From the NCBI GenBank assembly GCA_030770425.1, contig JASJFT010000079.1, positions 62,001 to 126,000 on the forward strand: a DNA stretch of 64,000 nt, written 5' to 3'. Below are positions 32,969 to 45,039 of the stretch, piece by piece. How positions within the stretch are numbered: position 1 is the stretch's first letter; each line of letters opens with the position of its first letter. This DNA comes from Darksidea phi (Eukaryota > Ascomycota > Dothideomycetes > Pleosporales > Lentitheciaceae). The notes under the pieces were generated by a model, which was given only the letters and a program-made list of their open reading frames with translations, was not told the DNA's origin and made no database searches. The position numbers were made by a program, and so were the translations under genes.

Positions 32969-33959
32969 CTACGTCTCAAAAGCCTGCGCCCCAACCACCA
33001 AAATAACAACCAAACTACTCACAATAAGCGCGCCGGCTATCGCACTCACAACAAGCACACTGCCCCTACTAGCCGGAAACTTGCCGCGGATGACGTAGTG
33101 CTGGGCTTCAAAGTAGCGGTGGAAGCCGATGAAGAGAATGATGATGGAGACAGCTATGAAGGTTGCGCCGAGGGGCTTACCGACGTGGCGGAGGCGCGCT
33201 TTGGTGGTGGAGGAGGGTGATGGGGTGTTGGATGGTGGATTGGGGGAGATGGTGGAGTTTAGGCGGAAGAGTTGGGTTATTGCTATGCCGATAGAGGCGA
33301 AGGAGAGGGAGGTGCGGAGCCAGGCTAGGAAGGTTCTTTCTGCATCGCTCTTGTTAGTTCCAATGCTATCGAACTCTCGATTTTCTGTTTATGTGAGAGT
33401 GGGATATGGACGACGTACCCAGCGCCAAATGGTCCCTTGCAACACTCCCTTTATTCTCCAACTCCACGCTACCGTACTTTTCCAGAAAAGCTCTCCACCT
33501 CCCCCCCTCTTTTCTTTCTACCTTCGCCGCTTCCCTCTCCGCACCCACTGTGCTCTCCTGTCTTCCTCCTCTGTGCGCAGCACTTGTTGTACTATCCTGC
33601 TGTGTGCTTCTCTCTACGCTGCTTGTACTCCCCCTTGCCGTGATATTTGGCGAGATGGATTGATAGTCGTTCTTCGCACCTCCCCTTGGATGCCGTATAA
33701 TAGACGCCGATTCATCCGGCGAACTCTCTCTTTCCCTCCTCTCATCGCCCTCCGTTCTCCTCACCTTGCGTTTGCGCGAGCCACCCGCCATATCCGGCCC
33801 AGCACCCCAACTCGCACAATTCCTCAAACTATGTGATTCTCGTGAAAGACTCGAATCCTGTGCCATCCCCCTACTACCATTTATATCTCCCTCGTGGTCG
33901 TTGACTCGATCAAGCGGAGCTGGGCACGGGGGTTCGGCGGTAGGAGCTTGGCCGTTCAT
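32969..33959 (-). CDS. DUF202 (YidH-type) integral membrane protein
   Basis: Exon 1 33959-33419 and exon 2 33339-32969, intron GT-AG with a CTAAC branch site, 303 aa. The first 180 residues are hydrophilic and probably disordered, with many charged and Ser residues. Exon 2 encodes the DUF202 domain: [20 protein letters not shown] (first membrane helix), a short loop, [21 protein letters not shown] (second), [20 protein letters not shown], and [20 protein letters not shown] (third), ending soon after. DUF202 also occurs in the Vtc1 subunit of the vacuolar polyphosphate synthase complex. Many fungal single-domain members have no assigned role, so I give none. The acceptor choice (GATGCAG) is the one that restores [12 protein letters not shown]. 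Confidence 0.88.
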
Positions 33960-34657
33960 GGCCGCGGTGTTAGGGCTGCTTTATCTGCTGCATGGTGGCT
34001 TGTTAGCTAGGCACGGTGATGGCGATGCGAAGACGTCAATGGGCTCCGCGGAGTGCGAGGATCGTATTTGAGAGGTTGACACATGTGAGCGGAGGAATCG
34101 CGATCGAGGGCGGTGTTGACGCCATAGCCGGATGCTGGCACCCCGCAGGAGGGGCGTACTAACCTATGAGCGAGCGTTTCGGAAGGTATGTACTGTGGGC
34201 CGACACAGTTGGGTCGTCAAAAGCGAAAGTCGAGCTGATACAGAAGATATAAGAATACAAGTGGAATGTGCGGACTTGAATGGTTGCGCGGGAATCGATT
34301 GAGATCTTCGGAAGTGCCTGTCAATGCCGTTCTGTCGGCGCAAAGACGATATTGGCCTAACTGCTTCTGTAAAGGGTGAGAGTCCGCAAGCACAACCAAG
34401 AGACGTGCTGTGAGCACGGGCAGACGAGGTGTTAGAGCTTTTGTCAATCTTATTCCAGTTCGCGGTACGGCGCCGACCAACGATCTCTAAAGATATCCAC
34501 AGGTACCGTATGCGAAGTACATCTAACAGAACATCCCTCGCAACCAGCGCACAGATACAAAGAAATAGTACATTGAACAGACCCCCCTCCTTCCGCAAAA
34601 CGCCGCCCAATGATCGCCAACAGAAGTCTAAATAGAAGAGATTTCTCCGGCGAGCGA
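33960..34657. other. Intergenic, DUF202 promoter / mannosyltransferase 3' flank
   Basis: A 149-codon minus-strand open frame (34164-34610) has no signature and is not called. Otherwise nothing recognised. Confidence 0.4.
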
Positions 34658-35857
34658 CTACTCGTTGTAATGATATACCTGCATAGTTGATTAGCTTATT
34701 AGAGGTAGATGAGAGGCAAATCAGGTCCTTACAAGGTAATTTGGTAGACCGTAGCTGTCCCAGTTCAGTCGGCGCGCCATCTTTGCGAAACCTTCCGTCT
34801 CGATAAGATGGTAAAATGAGAAGGGCGGGAACATGGCTCCGTCCCGGTGCACGTCAGCCTTGACCAGCAGCGTAGCGCCGCCAACGCCGTCAAGTTTCAC
34901 TTTCGTAGCTCGGTCCGCATTTGCGTCGTACATTTTTGCCATCAAAGTGCGGTAGGTGGCCATCTCACCGTATCCTTCAAACAGAACATCATCCTTGCCC
35001 ATCTTCGCGGCAAGCTCCTTCGCCGTCGGGCTATCAATCCAGTTATTGAAGTCGTACGGCCGGATGTCCATCGCCTTCTTCTTCTCATCGTAGAAGCGCT
35101 GGAAGCAGTTCGGCGCAATAATGGGCGCATCGTAGTCTGCCAGATCCTGAATGATGGTAGGGGGAAACTCGACAATATCAGCGTCGAGCCACATAACCCA
35201 GGATGTAGTTGGGCCTAGCGTTGTAAACAACAGCGAGTTTCTCGCTTTTGCCATAGCTGCCCTCCGCACCTTCTGATTCTCCAGCTTGTGCCTTTCCGAT
35301 TCCAGCTGCGTCTGAAGCGGGTTTTCGGTGTCCTGGCGGAGGATGGTCACACTAGCAAAACGCTTGTTCTTCGGTCCGGTTTGCGTCTTGGTAACCTGGG
35401 ACTGCAAGGCGGCATATGCGGCGTTCCCCTCCTTCGTCTTGGGTATTATGAAGCCAAGCGAGATGAGGTCGTGCGGGTAGGCGATCTTGATCAGGTTGTC
35501 CCAGTACTCCTGGTAGAAGCGCGCGAGCGGCGTAAGGATGAGAACCTTCTCCTGATTTCCAGCGGGATCACGCGTCTGAGTGGCATTATTCATGTAGTAA
35601 TGAACGACGGGCGGCGGCTTCTGGGGCTCGTTCGATTTCGACTTGCGGAAAGGCAGTGATGGCGGCGATAGCACGCTGGCGGCGGTGTGGCCTGTCCCCT
35701 GGCCCGCCGACACGGAGGCGTCATTCCCGGAGAAGAAGAAGATGAAAAAGCCTATGAGGAGGATGCCAGCGAGGACGAAGGTGATAGGGTTCGGGCGTCG
35801 TAACGAGCGTGCGGTGGGCATGTTTGCAAACGAGGGAAGGCGAACCTGGGTTGCCAA
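34658..35857 (-). CDS. ANP1: GT62 alpha-1,6-mannosyltransferase, Anp1-like (mannan polymerase)
   Basis: Exon 1 35857-34733 and a 21-nt last exon 34678-34658 (VYHYNE and stop), 381 aa. Type II membrane topology: a short basic N-terminus, one transmembrane helix about residues 24-43 (ITFVLAGILLIGFFIFFF), then a lumenal catalytic domain. Seen: KVLILTPLARFYQEYWDNL, YPHDLISLGFIIPKTKEGNA, RFASVTILRQD, AKARNSLLFTTLGP, the DXD metal-binding motif in WVMWLDADIVEFPP, and a C-terminal WDSYGLPNYLVYHYNE. These place it in glycosyltransferase family 62 (Mnn9/Anp1/Van1). YWDNL and PKTKEGNA fit Anp1 best, from memory of the family. Known: these Golgi enzymes build the mannan outer chain of N-glycans in M-Pol I/II complexes. 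The symbol is my best guess among the three paralogs. Confidence 0.88.
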
Positions 35858-36249
35858 TCGCGGACAGAGTCTATAAGTGGAGCATCAGAAACGAAGAGGC
35901 GTGACAGTGAGGATGCCGGCGGGTCGCGGAGGAGGATGTACGAGAGTAGAGGCCAAGCTGGCGCTCGAAAAGTTGACTGGTGGTGTGTCAGCGGCGCAGG
36001 TACGGGTACGGGGCCTCGCGCGGTGAACGGCGCAAAAGGGCGACGGCGAGGATTTGGGCGATGATTATGGGGGAAATGTCAGGAGGGCCAGCTGTCGATT
36101 GCAATTCGCCCTTGGTAGCCGAAGGTTGGGTCCGGCAGAGCCTCAGCGGCGGACCGTGCACCTGCACCCTAGATGATCTCAAGACTCGCTGCAAGAAACC
36201 TCGACCCAGTGCGCCACACCATGCTCAGCTGGTCAATTAAGCACAACTC
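35858..36249. promoter_or_regulatory. Divergent promoter of the mannosyltransferase and 36.2-kb gene
   Basis: About 390 bp between two start codons transcribed apart. No specific motif assigned. Confidence 0.5.
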
Positions 36250-38007
36250 ATGCCTCCTTGGGTCGCGCGGCAATGGCACGTCCGGCGGGCTCTTCACTCT
36301 GCACCACGCGCCTGGTGTCGCTATCAACGCCTCTCGAGATGTCCTTCCGTCCCGACTTCGCGCTCATACGCCCAGACTTCGACTCTAGATGACAACAGCT
36401 ACACGATCAGCACCGCGAACAGCGCTATAATCATACCCCGCTCCGTGAATACGCAACCGGAAGACCTGATATCGCATATCCAGCCCGTCGACCGCGCCCG
36501 CCTCACCCGAGACCGCTTCGCCGTCTTCTTCGTAACGCCCGCCTTTGCACCATGGCTGCTCGACGACGAAGTCTTCCTCCGCAAAGCCCTCCGTCAGACG
36601 TACGCGCACCTGTTGGATTGGGAAAAGCTCTCCTACGCCCGCATTCATGCCCTCTGTGCGGTGGTTGACAAGCTGCCGACCCCGAAAGCGATTGGCGATG
36701 CAAAGAACCTCCCCGCTGCGGCGCTGGAGCGCATGAAGCAGCCGCCTGTATCAGAGACTGGCTATGAAGGCATGGCTTACACGACACTCCGCTTCCACGA
36801 TTCCGTAATCGCCGACGCACCGACTGGAGCGGATGGAAAGGCTGCTATCAGCTTCATAACATCGGAACGCGTTGATGCCAGTGGTGACTTCGGAGACGCA
36901 CTTCGACTCCCGCTAGCCAACACGGTATTCCAAACAGGATTGCCATCTACAATGACATACTCGACTTGGTCGAAGAGGAAGGGGGAAAGCGACCTTGTCC
37001 TGAAAGAGAAGAGGAACGTCACGCACCATGGCATCCGGTTCCATCAAGGGGCACCCATCAAACAGTGCATCTCGACCCTCGCCGTTCCTTTAATTCCGTT
37101 GACAGTCCCCCGCCGCGTCGATGCTAGCATGGGCAATATTCTCCGCCGAGTAATTGGTCCAGCTGGTACTAGTGTGGCTGCTTCTCAAGAGCTAGAACGC
37201 ATCGTTCCTCAATATTACAAGGCTCGAGGAGAATCGTCACAAGCAACTTCCGTTTGGGCTTTGCTGATACCCAAAGAGCTAATGATGCCTGTTTTGCAAA
37301 AGACAAATTTACTTCTTGGGCGTCACACTCATGCTGTTGGTTCTAGTGCCGCCGCCAGCGAAGATGAGCTATGGGAGGCCCTCTGGAAGCGCGATCCGAC
37401 ACTCTGGAACGATCTGGTCCCAACTGCCCTAGTATCCAGTGCTCGTCTCCATCGCGTCCTCAGTGGCGGCGGAGGATGGGGGACGAAGGCAGGCTTGCTC
37501 TCGTTGGATCCGGTAGCTACCACAGAAGATGTAAAGTTGCCTACTCCCAGCATGTCGGATGAGCCGAGTGACCTCTCCTCTGCTCTTCATCAAGTTGCTC
37601 ATAATGGAGATTATATACAATTTTTCATCTCGCCGTCGGCTACCTCACCAGCCTCCAACGACCCAGAAGCGCAATCGAAGGAGCTAAAAGAGTCCGTAGA
37701 AGCAACCACTCCGTGGGGCTGGGAGCTTGGTACCATTCCGAGCACGGTAGATTCTTTTCCAGGAGGGTCGTGGCAGCATGAAGCTCCAGCATCGAGGGAC
37801 GTCTTCATTTTCAAGCACAGCTTTGGTGCTCTAGCGGAGGGAGGCCTTGTATTGCATCGCCAATTTAAGCTCAAGCCAGGAGACGCCTATTCGCTCATCA
37901 GTGGGAGCAAAGTTGATGTACCATTTTCTCGTTTCTCTGCTGTAAACACTGAGGCTAAAGAGGAAACCGTGGAAGAGGATGTAGGTGATCCGGAAAAGCA
38001 CATATAG
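36250..38007 (+). CDS. Conserved-looking protein of unknown function, probable mitochondrial presequence
   Basis: A single uninterrupted frame of 585 codons. The first roughly 45 residues are rich in Arg, Ala and Ser with almost no acidic residues (WHVRRALHSAPRAWCRYQRL), which suits a mitochondrial targeting peptide. The mature part is soluble-looking. A notable glycine-rich piece is LHRVLSGGGGWGTKAGLLSLDP (about residues 398-419), preceded by EALWKRDPTLWNDLVPTAL; the C-terminus is Glu-rich. I do not recognise a catalytic motif or named domain. The long uninterrupted frame with balanced composition, beside conserved housekeeping genes, makes it a real gene. Function unknown. Confidence 0.8.
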   Translation: MPPWVARQWHVRRALHSAPRAWCRYQRLSRCPSVPTSRSYAQTSTLDDNSYTISTANSAIIIPRSVNTQPEDLISHIQPVDRARLTRDRFAVFFVTPAFAPWLLDDEVFLRKALRQTYAHLLDWEKLSYARIHALCAVVDKLPTPKAIGDAKNLPAAALERMKQPPVSETGYEGMAYTTLRFHDSVIADAPTGADGKAAISFITSERVDASGDFGDALRLPLANTVFQTGLPSTMTYSTWSKRKGESDLVLKEKRNVTHHGIRFHQGAPIKQCISTLAVPLIPLTVPRRVDASMGNILRRVIGPAGTSVAASQELERIVPQYYKARGESSQATSVWALLIPKELMMPVLQKTNLLLGRHTHAVGSSAAASEDELWEALWKRDPTLWNDLVPTALVSSARLHRVLSGGGGWGTKAGLLSLDPVATTEDVKLPTPSMSDEPSDLSSALHQVAHNGDYIQFFISPSATSPASNDPEAQSKELKESVEATTPWGWELGTIPSTVDSFPGGSWQHEAPASRDVFIFKHSFGALAEGGLVLHRQFKLKPGDAYSLISGSKVDVPFSRFSAVNTEAKEETVEEDVGDPEKHI

Positions 38008-38141
38008 TAAAAATGCCATCTAATCGTTCATAGTCCATGCATAATTTCTTCGATTCTAAGCCAACTCAGCATCACAGTGTCTTGGTGAGCTCTCTCCAGT
38101 ACCCTGTACGAGGCAAACGCTGATGACTAAAGGTCAGGAGA

Positions 38142-40001
38142 TTGTATGGAGAAGATGCTCCCCGCCTTCTTGGCCTCGGCCGCCTTGATACTTCATCTGG
38201 TCAACAACAGCTTAATAGACTGGAACTCGAACTCCCCCAAGTGGACTGGGAAGTTGCGCCAGTCCGTAAAATCACGGCCCACAGAGACAGCCCTAACCTC
38301 GCTACTCAGACTAAACTAGAGCCTAAACTAGCAATGCATAAGGTTCCTGCAAAAAATAACGAATCGCCGGAAAAGCAACCTTCTGCAGTCATTCGATACA
38401 TTACGTATACAGATGAAGTAGACTACTGCGTGGACAAACTACGGCAGGGGCAGAAAATTGTTCAGCGACTCACTCATGAGTACCGGACCACGATGAACAC
38501 CATTATGCGATCAAACAAGCGGCCAATGGACCTAGCTGTGAAGAGATTAGGCGACGATCTGTCCAAGGGAACGAGGGCTCGTATCCATCAGACTCAGGAC
38601 TACGTCAACAAGCTAGCAATGAAAGCTGACTCTATCGATGTAAAGCTCTATCGCCTCCAAAAAGAGTTCCAGGACATAATCAACGCTGCCACGCAAAGAG
38701 TCCTCGATCAACTCCTCGCCCGTGTCCAACACATCATCGCCAGCGTAGCCCATCTGCGCAACGAATTCGCCCGCGTTCTCAACTTCATCGTTCAGCATGC
38801 TCGCTTCACTCATTATACAAACAATTCTGCCGTCAGAATATATCAGCTCCACATCTCTCTCCGCTGGCGTTTGGGCGACATGATTTTCACTCGTCGGCAA
38901 TATCCGCATTCGCATCCAATGGCCTACTCCATACTACCTCTTGAAGAAAAGCTCGTCAAGATGCGCGCTTACGGCTCGAATCTCTTTTACGGTAGAAAGA
39001 AGATGTCTGTACCGTACGTTCGACAACAACTCATCGAAATGGAGGGTCAGAACTTGGAGTTGCGGAATTTGAAATTGTCTGAGCCTGCGGAATGGAGAGG
39101 GAAGATCGCCGCATTGCCCGTGGCAGAGCAGATCGAAAGGAATAGAAATGCGCGTCTGGGGCGGGTCATTAAGAATCATGGACTGAGAGTGTACGAAAAT
39201 TTCGGGAAGGCAGTCAATGCAACGAAATCCCGTCACATAGCCTTCAGTCCATCTGACGAACCTTTTGTCCGCGACAGGAGAAAATCGCGGAGAGAGCGTA
39301 AGAGGATTCATGGGCGAAACGTTCCGATTAGGAAGACGGGCTACCTCGTGTTCAGAAAAACCGCTAGTTCGCGCAGGATGGAGAGGATTGCAAATAAGAA
39401 GTCCGGATCCCCCGTGTTTAGGAAAACGCTTATTTCGCGCAGGAGGGAGAAAATTGCAAATGAAAAGCGTAGCTTGCATTTGCAGTTGGTGAGGAAGAAG
39501 GGCTTGCGGAGATGGTTAGCTGATACGGTGAGCGGGTGGCTCGGTAATGGTGGTGGGGAAGGAGTAAGGAAAGAGGAACATGGTGGTTGGGACAGTGCGG
39601 AACGGGTGTTTGGAGGAAGTGGGAAGTATAACTGTGGGCAGGGTGGTGTGGATTCATCTTCGGAAATTCCTTTGCACAACGATGCGGATCTTCTTCCTGA
39701 AGTGCAAAGAGAGGGTGGTTATGGTGTTGGATCCTATGGCCAACAAACATCTATCCAGGGCCGATTCCGTGGCGACTTCGGCAGGAATATTGATTCCTTG
39801 CCTAGCGATGGCGGCGATCACATCTTCTCAGAAGATGTTGGCAAGCTAACTAGTTTCCGGTCAGCTCAAGACTGCAAGGACGCCTTTTCGACTAACCTAG
39901 ACCGACCTGCTGGTTTTCTGCACGGCCAAGGTGGTGGCGGCCCCTTCATCTTCCCCGACAACGACGACGAACTAACGAAGAAGAGAACGAGCAAGAAGTG
40001 A
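38142..40001 (+). CDS. Hypothetical protein with basic coiled-coil and internal repeat
   Basis: A single frame of 619 codons. Residues about 85-235 form a charged helical, probably coiled-coil region (VDYCVDKLRQGQKIVQRL, VLDQLLARVQHIIASVAHLR). Around residues 374-448 the chain is very basic and contains two tandem copies of a 24-26-residue unit, VFRKTASSRRMERIANKK and VFRKTLISRRREKIANEK. The last 150 residues are Gly/Ser/Asp-rich and look disordered. No domain recognised. The basic repeat could bind nucleic acid or act as a nuclear signal (inference). It starts only 134 bp after the previous gene's stop, in the same direction, and has no visible intron. Confidence 0.68.
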   Translation: MYGEDAPRLLGLGRLDTSSGQQQLNRLELELPQVDWEVAPVRKITAHRDSPNLATQTKLEPKLAMHKVPAKNNESPEKQPSAVIRYITYTDEVDYCVDKLRQGQKIVQRLTHEYRTTMNTIMRSNKRPMDLAVKRLGDDLSKGTRARIHQTQDYVNKLAMKADSIDVKLYRLQKEFQDIINAATQRVLDQLLARVQHIIASVAHLRNEFARVLNFIVQHARFTHYTNNSAVRIYQLHISLRWRLGDMIFTRRQYPHSHPMAYSILPLEEKLVKMRAYGSNLFYGRKKMSVPYVRQQLIEMEGQNLELRNLKLSEPAEWRGKIAALPVAEQIERNRNARLGRVIKNHGLRVYENFGKAVNATKSRHIAFSPSDEPFVRDRRKSRRERKRIHGRNVPIRKTGYLVFRKTASSRRMERIANKKSGSPVFRKTLISRRREKIANEKRSLHLQLVRKKGLRRWLADTVSGWLGNGGGEGVRKEEHGGWDSAERVFGGSGKYNCGQGGVDSSSEIPLHNDADLLPEVQREGGYGVGSYGQQTSIQGRFRGDFGRNIDSLPSDGGDHIFSEDVGKLTSFRSAQDCKDAFSTNLDRPAGFLHGQGGGGPFIFPDNDDELTKKRTSKK

Positions 40002-43000
40002 AGAGGTGGCGGAGGTCATTTTCAGCTCATGTTGATAGTGGTGGCAGAGGAGATTTTTGTTCGACTCCGAGACCTTGAGGGGGGGACGGTACGTGTATGA
40101 TACTTGTAAATATGCTGGCAAAGGTGATGTATCATATTGGGACCAAGACACGGCATTTGTGAAGTTTCATAGGGACAATTTGGACATTGATGTGCATATG
40201 TATCCCTGTAATTATACCATATCTGTAACCAAATTTTATCTACCACTAGTCGCTCATCCAAACTCATAAAAGCTTAGCGTCATCTCATCTTCCATTCATT
40301 CGCAGAGTATAAATAGTTCCTCCTCTACTATTCTGTTCCTTTCCTTCTCACATCCATTTCGTCCACCCTGGAGTCTAAAAGCCTAGACGAGCAGTATCAT
40401 GTTGTGGAGAAAAGACGACGGCGACAACCTTCATGTCTGAGCTAGAGCCTGGGAGCCTCCATAACTGGATTGGAGTGCAACAAATGCCCGGTCTACTCGT
40501 TGAGTATCTAAACTGAGCAAGCGATGAGAACAATGGCTCAAACTCCCAAGCTAAATCCAAATGGCGGTGTTGCAGTCTACCGCTACAAAAAAGAGGTCGT
40601 GACTAACTCATGCGTAGTTAGCTATGCTCGCTCTTGCTTGCTTAAAATCAAAAAATGCACTCAAAAGGCACAATGTCGGCGTCGCCGGTGGGTGTTGGAG
40701 TACGAAAGGGAGGGAAAATGTGGCGAGCTTCTTAGATGACCCTAACTCCACGTTATCGCAAATCAGTATCCCGATTCGCATTATCTCAGTTATTTCTGGT
40801 ATAAATGCCTTCCTGGTTGTCTTCCAGACGTCTTCTCCTCACACCCACCTCTTTCTTCGAGAACCAAGAGTCCCGAACAACAGTTCATATGTGCGTAGGA
40901 CTAAAATAACACCAACAGCACGCATGTTGGTTGGCCTTCCGTCTTGTGGCAGAAGCGCTAAAAACTCTATTCACTGGCCGCCATGTTGTTTCCTTTGCCG
41001 CCACCTCACCTAAAAATGGCGAATGAAAATGCATATAGTGGTGCTTGCCCGGGTGCTTCCTTAAAACCGCCACCTGAGAATGGAGACGCGCCGAACCCAA
41101 ACTCGAAAATTGCTTTCATAGCGCCCGCTATTGAGCAACAGCATATGAAAGCCCACATTCTTCTTTCTGTCAATTCCCTTCCTTAACACTCATCTTTCTT
41201 TCTGGATACTAAAACACTCCACAATGCCTCTCTATGAGGACATTAAAATCGTCCGTTGGAACGCAATGTGTCTGCACTGGATTTGGTGATTTAAAACCAG
41301 CTACACCTTCCCGATTTGGTGTCCCTGCTTCTTGAGAGCAGAATAAAACGAGAGCCAAAGCGATGTTCTCCTGGTAAGGGTCTTCTTCTCGCAATATGTC
41401 TTAGAGATGGGGATTGTAAGAGAAAGAGAAGTACGTCCGAAATCGAGGATCTGCACTGCGTGTTTCGGACATACCTCCAGACACTGATGCCAAACATGCA
41501 ATTATGAGGCTGGTGCGGGTATATAAACCCTCCTCACCATGTCTTCCTTACTACCAACGCCGCCATTTCGAAGTCTAAAAGGACTTACAGCTTTGCCCCT
41601 CATGGGTGTAAAACTGCATGCTCAGCTCTCATGTTCGTGCTGTGACTCGAGCCAAGCTCGTTAGTCAACGACGCCATGTTCTAGCCTTACTCCTAGGAGT
41701 ACCAAATCGTTAACGTGGTGCGAGAAAGTTTACGCCTCTTAATAGCCGTTATATTAAAATTTGCGAAAAAAGAGTTTGGGAATGAGCAGCCCTGTCCGTA
41801 GGTGCAGATACAACACAATCTCCGCTTGCGCAGCCATACTGTTCGACAATTACAAGTTTAGTCATATAGCATGGGCGCATTATAGGAAAGGGTTTACCCA
41901 TACCCTCCAGTCCGCTTCGCCGCGATATTTCGTCGTACTTGCTAGCTCCTCTGTTCTACTAAAAATAATATCAAAGCCAGCGATGAGTCCAGAAGAGCTT
42001 CGAAAATGATGCGATGTTTAGTAAACTTCGGCTTTTGGACTAAAAAGTTCCAGCCGCAAGGCTCATGGAGTAGCTGCCTGGTTGGACTTGAACTGAGTAA
42101 AAAGAGAATGAAACTGGCTCTGTGTTTCCGCTTTGTGCTTGCAAAGCATGGTAGAGGCCGCGCATGGCAAGAGAATGCCATTAAAAGGACGATGCGTTGT
42201 ATACCATGGATACATCGTAGTGCCTGAACCACCCGGGACTTTTGTACATGGACCTTGCATCTTCTTTCCACTATACCATTAGCCTAAAGCATAAAAGCCC
42301 TTCTGCTAGCCTGATTCTGACAATTCCCACACGCTCCACTTGCAATTAAGTAGTTTAGAACAGAGCACACTCTAAGTCTATGGCTCTAAAATCAAGTGCC
42401 TATTTTACTCATGTTGAACTTCTTCCTGGACCGAACACGCAAGGTGCCCCCTTCATGTTTGTGTCGGAGAGTGGCAGCCTAGGAACAAAAGAGTGCACCT
42501 CTACGCCGTATTTAATCTAGCTCGTGAAAGCGTAGAAAACAAATTGGCGACAAAAGCAAAGACTGTTGTAATTGGAACCATGCCGTCCTCGGAAGAGAAT
42601 GGCTGGCATACGGAAGTAGGTAGTGCTTCATGAAGATTCATGTCTTGAATATCTAAAGGATTACGCTTGCAGGTTATGTCTAGTCTTCTGCTGTTCGGCA
42701 ATTAAAAATAGCGAAGTCCTCCATATGCGGTAGCTCCTCTTTCGCTCCGAGCTTAGATGCTCGATCATACCGGGGGAACTTGATTCATTAAAATAGCAAT
42801 GGTGGCGACCACATAAGAAGGCGGTATGAGCGAGAATATCAAGGTGGCACTTGCCGGTTCACAATAACGAATACTTGTACTGTACGTTCACGGTTAAGAA
42901 GTTAGAGACATGGTCCTTTCTGCTTCTCGCTACCTTTGGGATGGCCCCAAAAGAATTGGCCGTTGGAGTGTTTCAATGGTGAATTCAAAGGAGGGGCAGT

Positions 43001-44562
43001 CCTACGTGTGTCCTAGCCGGCCTCACATCCATCATATCTCACGAATCCGGACCTCCATCGGCCAGTTCAGACTATTTAATTCGCCTCCTCGCGGCTTCCT
43101 GTTGTTCCATATACATACACACGCACATTCTGCATTTCTCTAAAAGTTTGCAGAAGACGTTGCCATGCGTCTAAAGAGATGTTCTGCTTGATCATGCAGT
43201 TTGTTCTCTTCCGGGAAACAAAAACTCCGAGCCGCCTTCCATATGTGTAGAGGATGATCTCCTGCAAGAAAAGGACAGTGTGTATAATTTATGTGGTTGT
43301 TCTTGGCAAAAAGACGAAGAACTTATTACTGCACCTCTCTATGTTCGAAGAAATCGCCGAGACTAAGAATGGTACTGCGGCCCTCCATGACGGCCTCGGA
43401 TAAAATGTCGCAACTCTTCCCATTCGGCCCTCCGTCTGTGATCTTCAGCTATAAAACCTCTTCTCCTGCACTCACCTTCCCTTCTCTACTCACGCGATAC
43501 TCTCTTAAGAAGTAGGCACAACGTTCCCCCCAGATTTTATTTGCAACACATCCATGTGTTTTCCAGGTCTTTCTAAAAACGCTTCACCTTCAGTCTATGG
43601 GAAGCCGCCAAAGCAACCACATTCCCTCTATAAAAGAATTGCCGCACGCGTATTTATATCTTTTCGATACGCTCGAAGCTCCTAACTGGCGCGATGCAGC
43701 TATATGTTTGCGTTTGTCTGAGCAGTTCGACACCAAACCTCGTCGGAATCGAACGCATGTCTGCTTTCGGCGGAATACGGACTTTTACTAGATCGAAAAC
43801 CAATTCTATAATGCATTTATGTGTCTGGTTTTCTTCCCTTCTTCAAAACCTACAATGTCCAGTCACAATGGCACCCTCTTCGCTTCCGGCATAAAAGCTC
43901 CGAAGTTATCCTTGCTAGGAGAGGAAAGCTGGGAGACTATTAAGATTGTTATATAATGGATCATTCTCTTCCCACATATTTGGACATGTAGCTCGGATCC
44001 ACCGTGCACGCTTTTAACAACTATAAAGCCTCTAGTCGCTTCTACGGTTCTTCTTTACATTTTAGGTCGCACTTTACCTTCCCTAAATCAACAAACGATG
44101 ATTCATGGAGAAGGTCGGGACCTAGAATGCCGAATTTCAATGTATGTGTGGGAGAATATGAATGGACAACATCCGTAAAGTTCGTTTCCAGCCTACTATG
44201 TCTGGAGCTTCTGCGCCGTTACAAAAGAGCCAAAAAAACAAAAAAAAAAAAAAAAAAAAAAAAAAAGACAAATAGGTGCCCCAGCGCAATTCCTTAAACT
44301 CATCAAATGGCAATACAACCCACAACGACGAATCCATCTCACTCGCCGAGCTACTAAAAACGTAACGATCATCCTCGATATGTTTCCTATCACAATAACA
44401 ACACTCTCCAAAATCACCACAGGTTTTCAACACTATGCGCAGAAGCTATAAAAACATTCAGAATTGCAAGATACCTGCTCCTCACACTTCCTCTACGCAT
44501 CAGCCCACTAAAAAGAAGTGCCCACATAGCTCATGGAACCAAAATTGCGGACGTCATAGCAA
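40002..44562. other. Degenerate gene-free island with promoter-like modules
   Basis: About 4.5 kb without an open frame that looks coding on either strand. The recurring feature is a TATAAA box followed by a pyrimidine-rich tract and a CTAAAA motif, listed separately. The region borders Snf2-like fragments and probably consists of decayed duplicated or mobile sequence. Confidence 0.5.
44240..44266 (+). repeat. 27-nt poly-A tract
   Basis: Uninterrupted A run preceded by AAAAAAAC. It could be the tail of a retroposed sequence or a simple slippage tract. No retroelement coding sequence is seen upstream. Confidence 0.85.
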
Positions 44563-45039
44563 ATGAGCTTGGCTGCTGGCCGGTATCTAAAAGCCACCTG
44601 GATGCGTATGGAGTTTGTAAAGTACTTTCCCTTCAAGGAGTGGCGCCAGCCCGGCTTCAACAAGGCTCCACAAGACGTCTTCACGATTATCAAGTGGTGG
44701 TTGCACTATAGTACCCGTATGAGAGTCATGCTCACGGCCAATGCCGAGCAAGTCATACAGTCAGATCAGAAGGCTTTGGTGTTCTTTTCGAACCCCTTCG
44801 AACAACAGCTGTTCACGGTGGTCCTGCGTCTCTTCGGGATGAATGCGTGCGCCGTCTTGTCTACCAGCCGCAAGGAACTCTCAGCTTCTGCACTCTTCCG
44901 CGCCTTCAACAAGCCTCTGGCGCGATGGAAGGAGCCGCTCAAGGTCAATTCACGTTGTTCTGTGCGCTTCGTAAAAGATATCGAAAGACAACTTCCATGT
45001 CCATTCCGGTGCAAAGAAAATTCTCTAGGAGTTCGATAA
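44563..45039 (+). pseudogene. Snf2-helicase-like C-terminal fragment, copy 1
   Basis: An open stretch of 158 codons. The part RMRVMLTANAEQVIQSDQKA followed by LVFFSNPFEQQLFTVVLRLFG resembles the start of the helicase C-terminal (RecA2) domain of fungal Snf2-family proteins, where one sees a chain such as SPKLR...KVLVF..WP...LVE..L...G. No ATP-binding lobe, no DEAH box and no arginine-finger motif are present, so it is a relic. It shares its order of motifs with copy 2 (45273-46116). A promoter-like module lies just upstream (44447/44508). Confidence 0.5.

Noticed and set aside
34164..34610. 149-codon minus-strand frame
   Set aside because: No domain and unbalanced composition, lying in the 3' flank of the mannosyltransferase gene.
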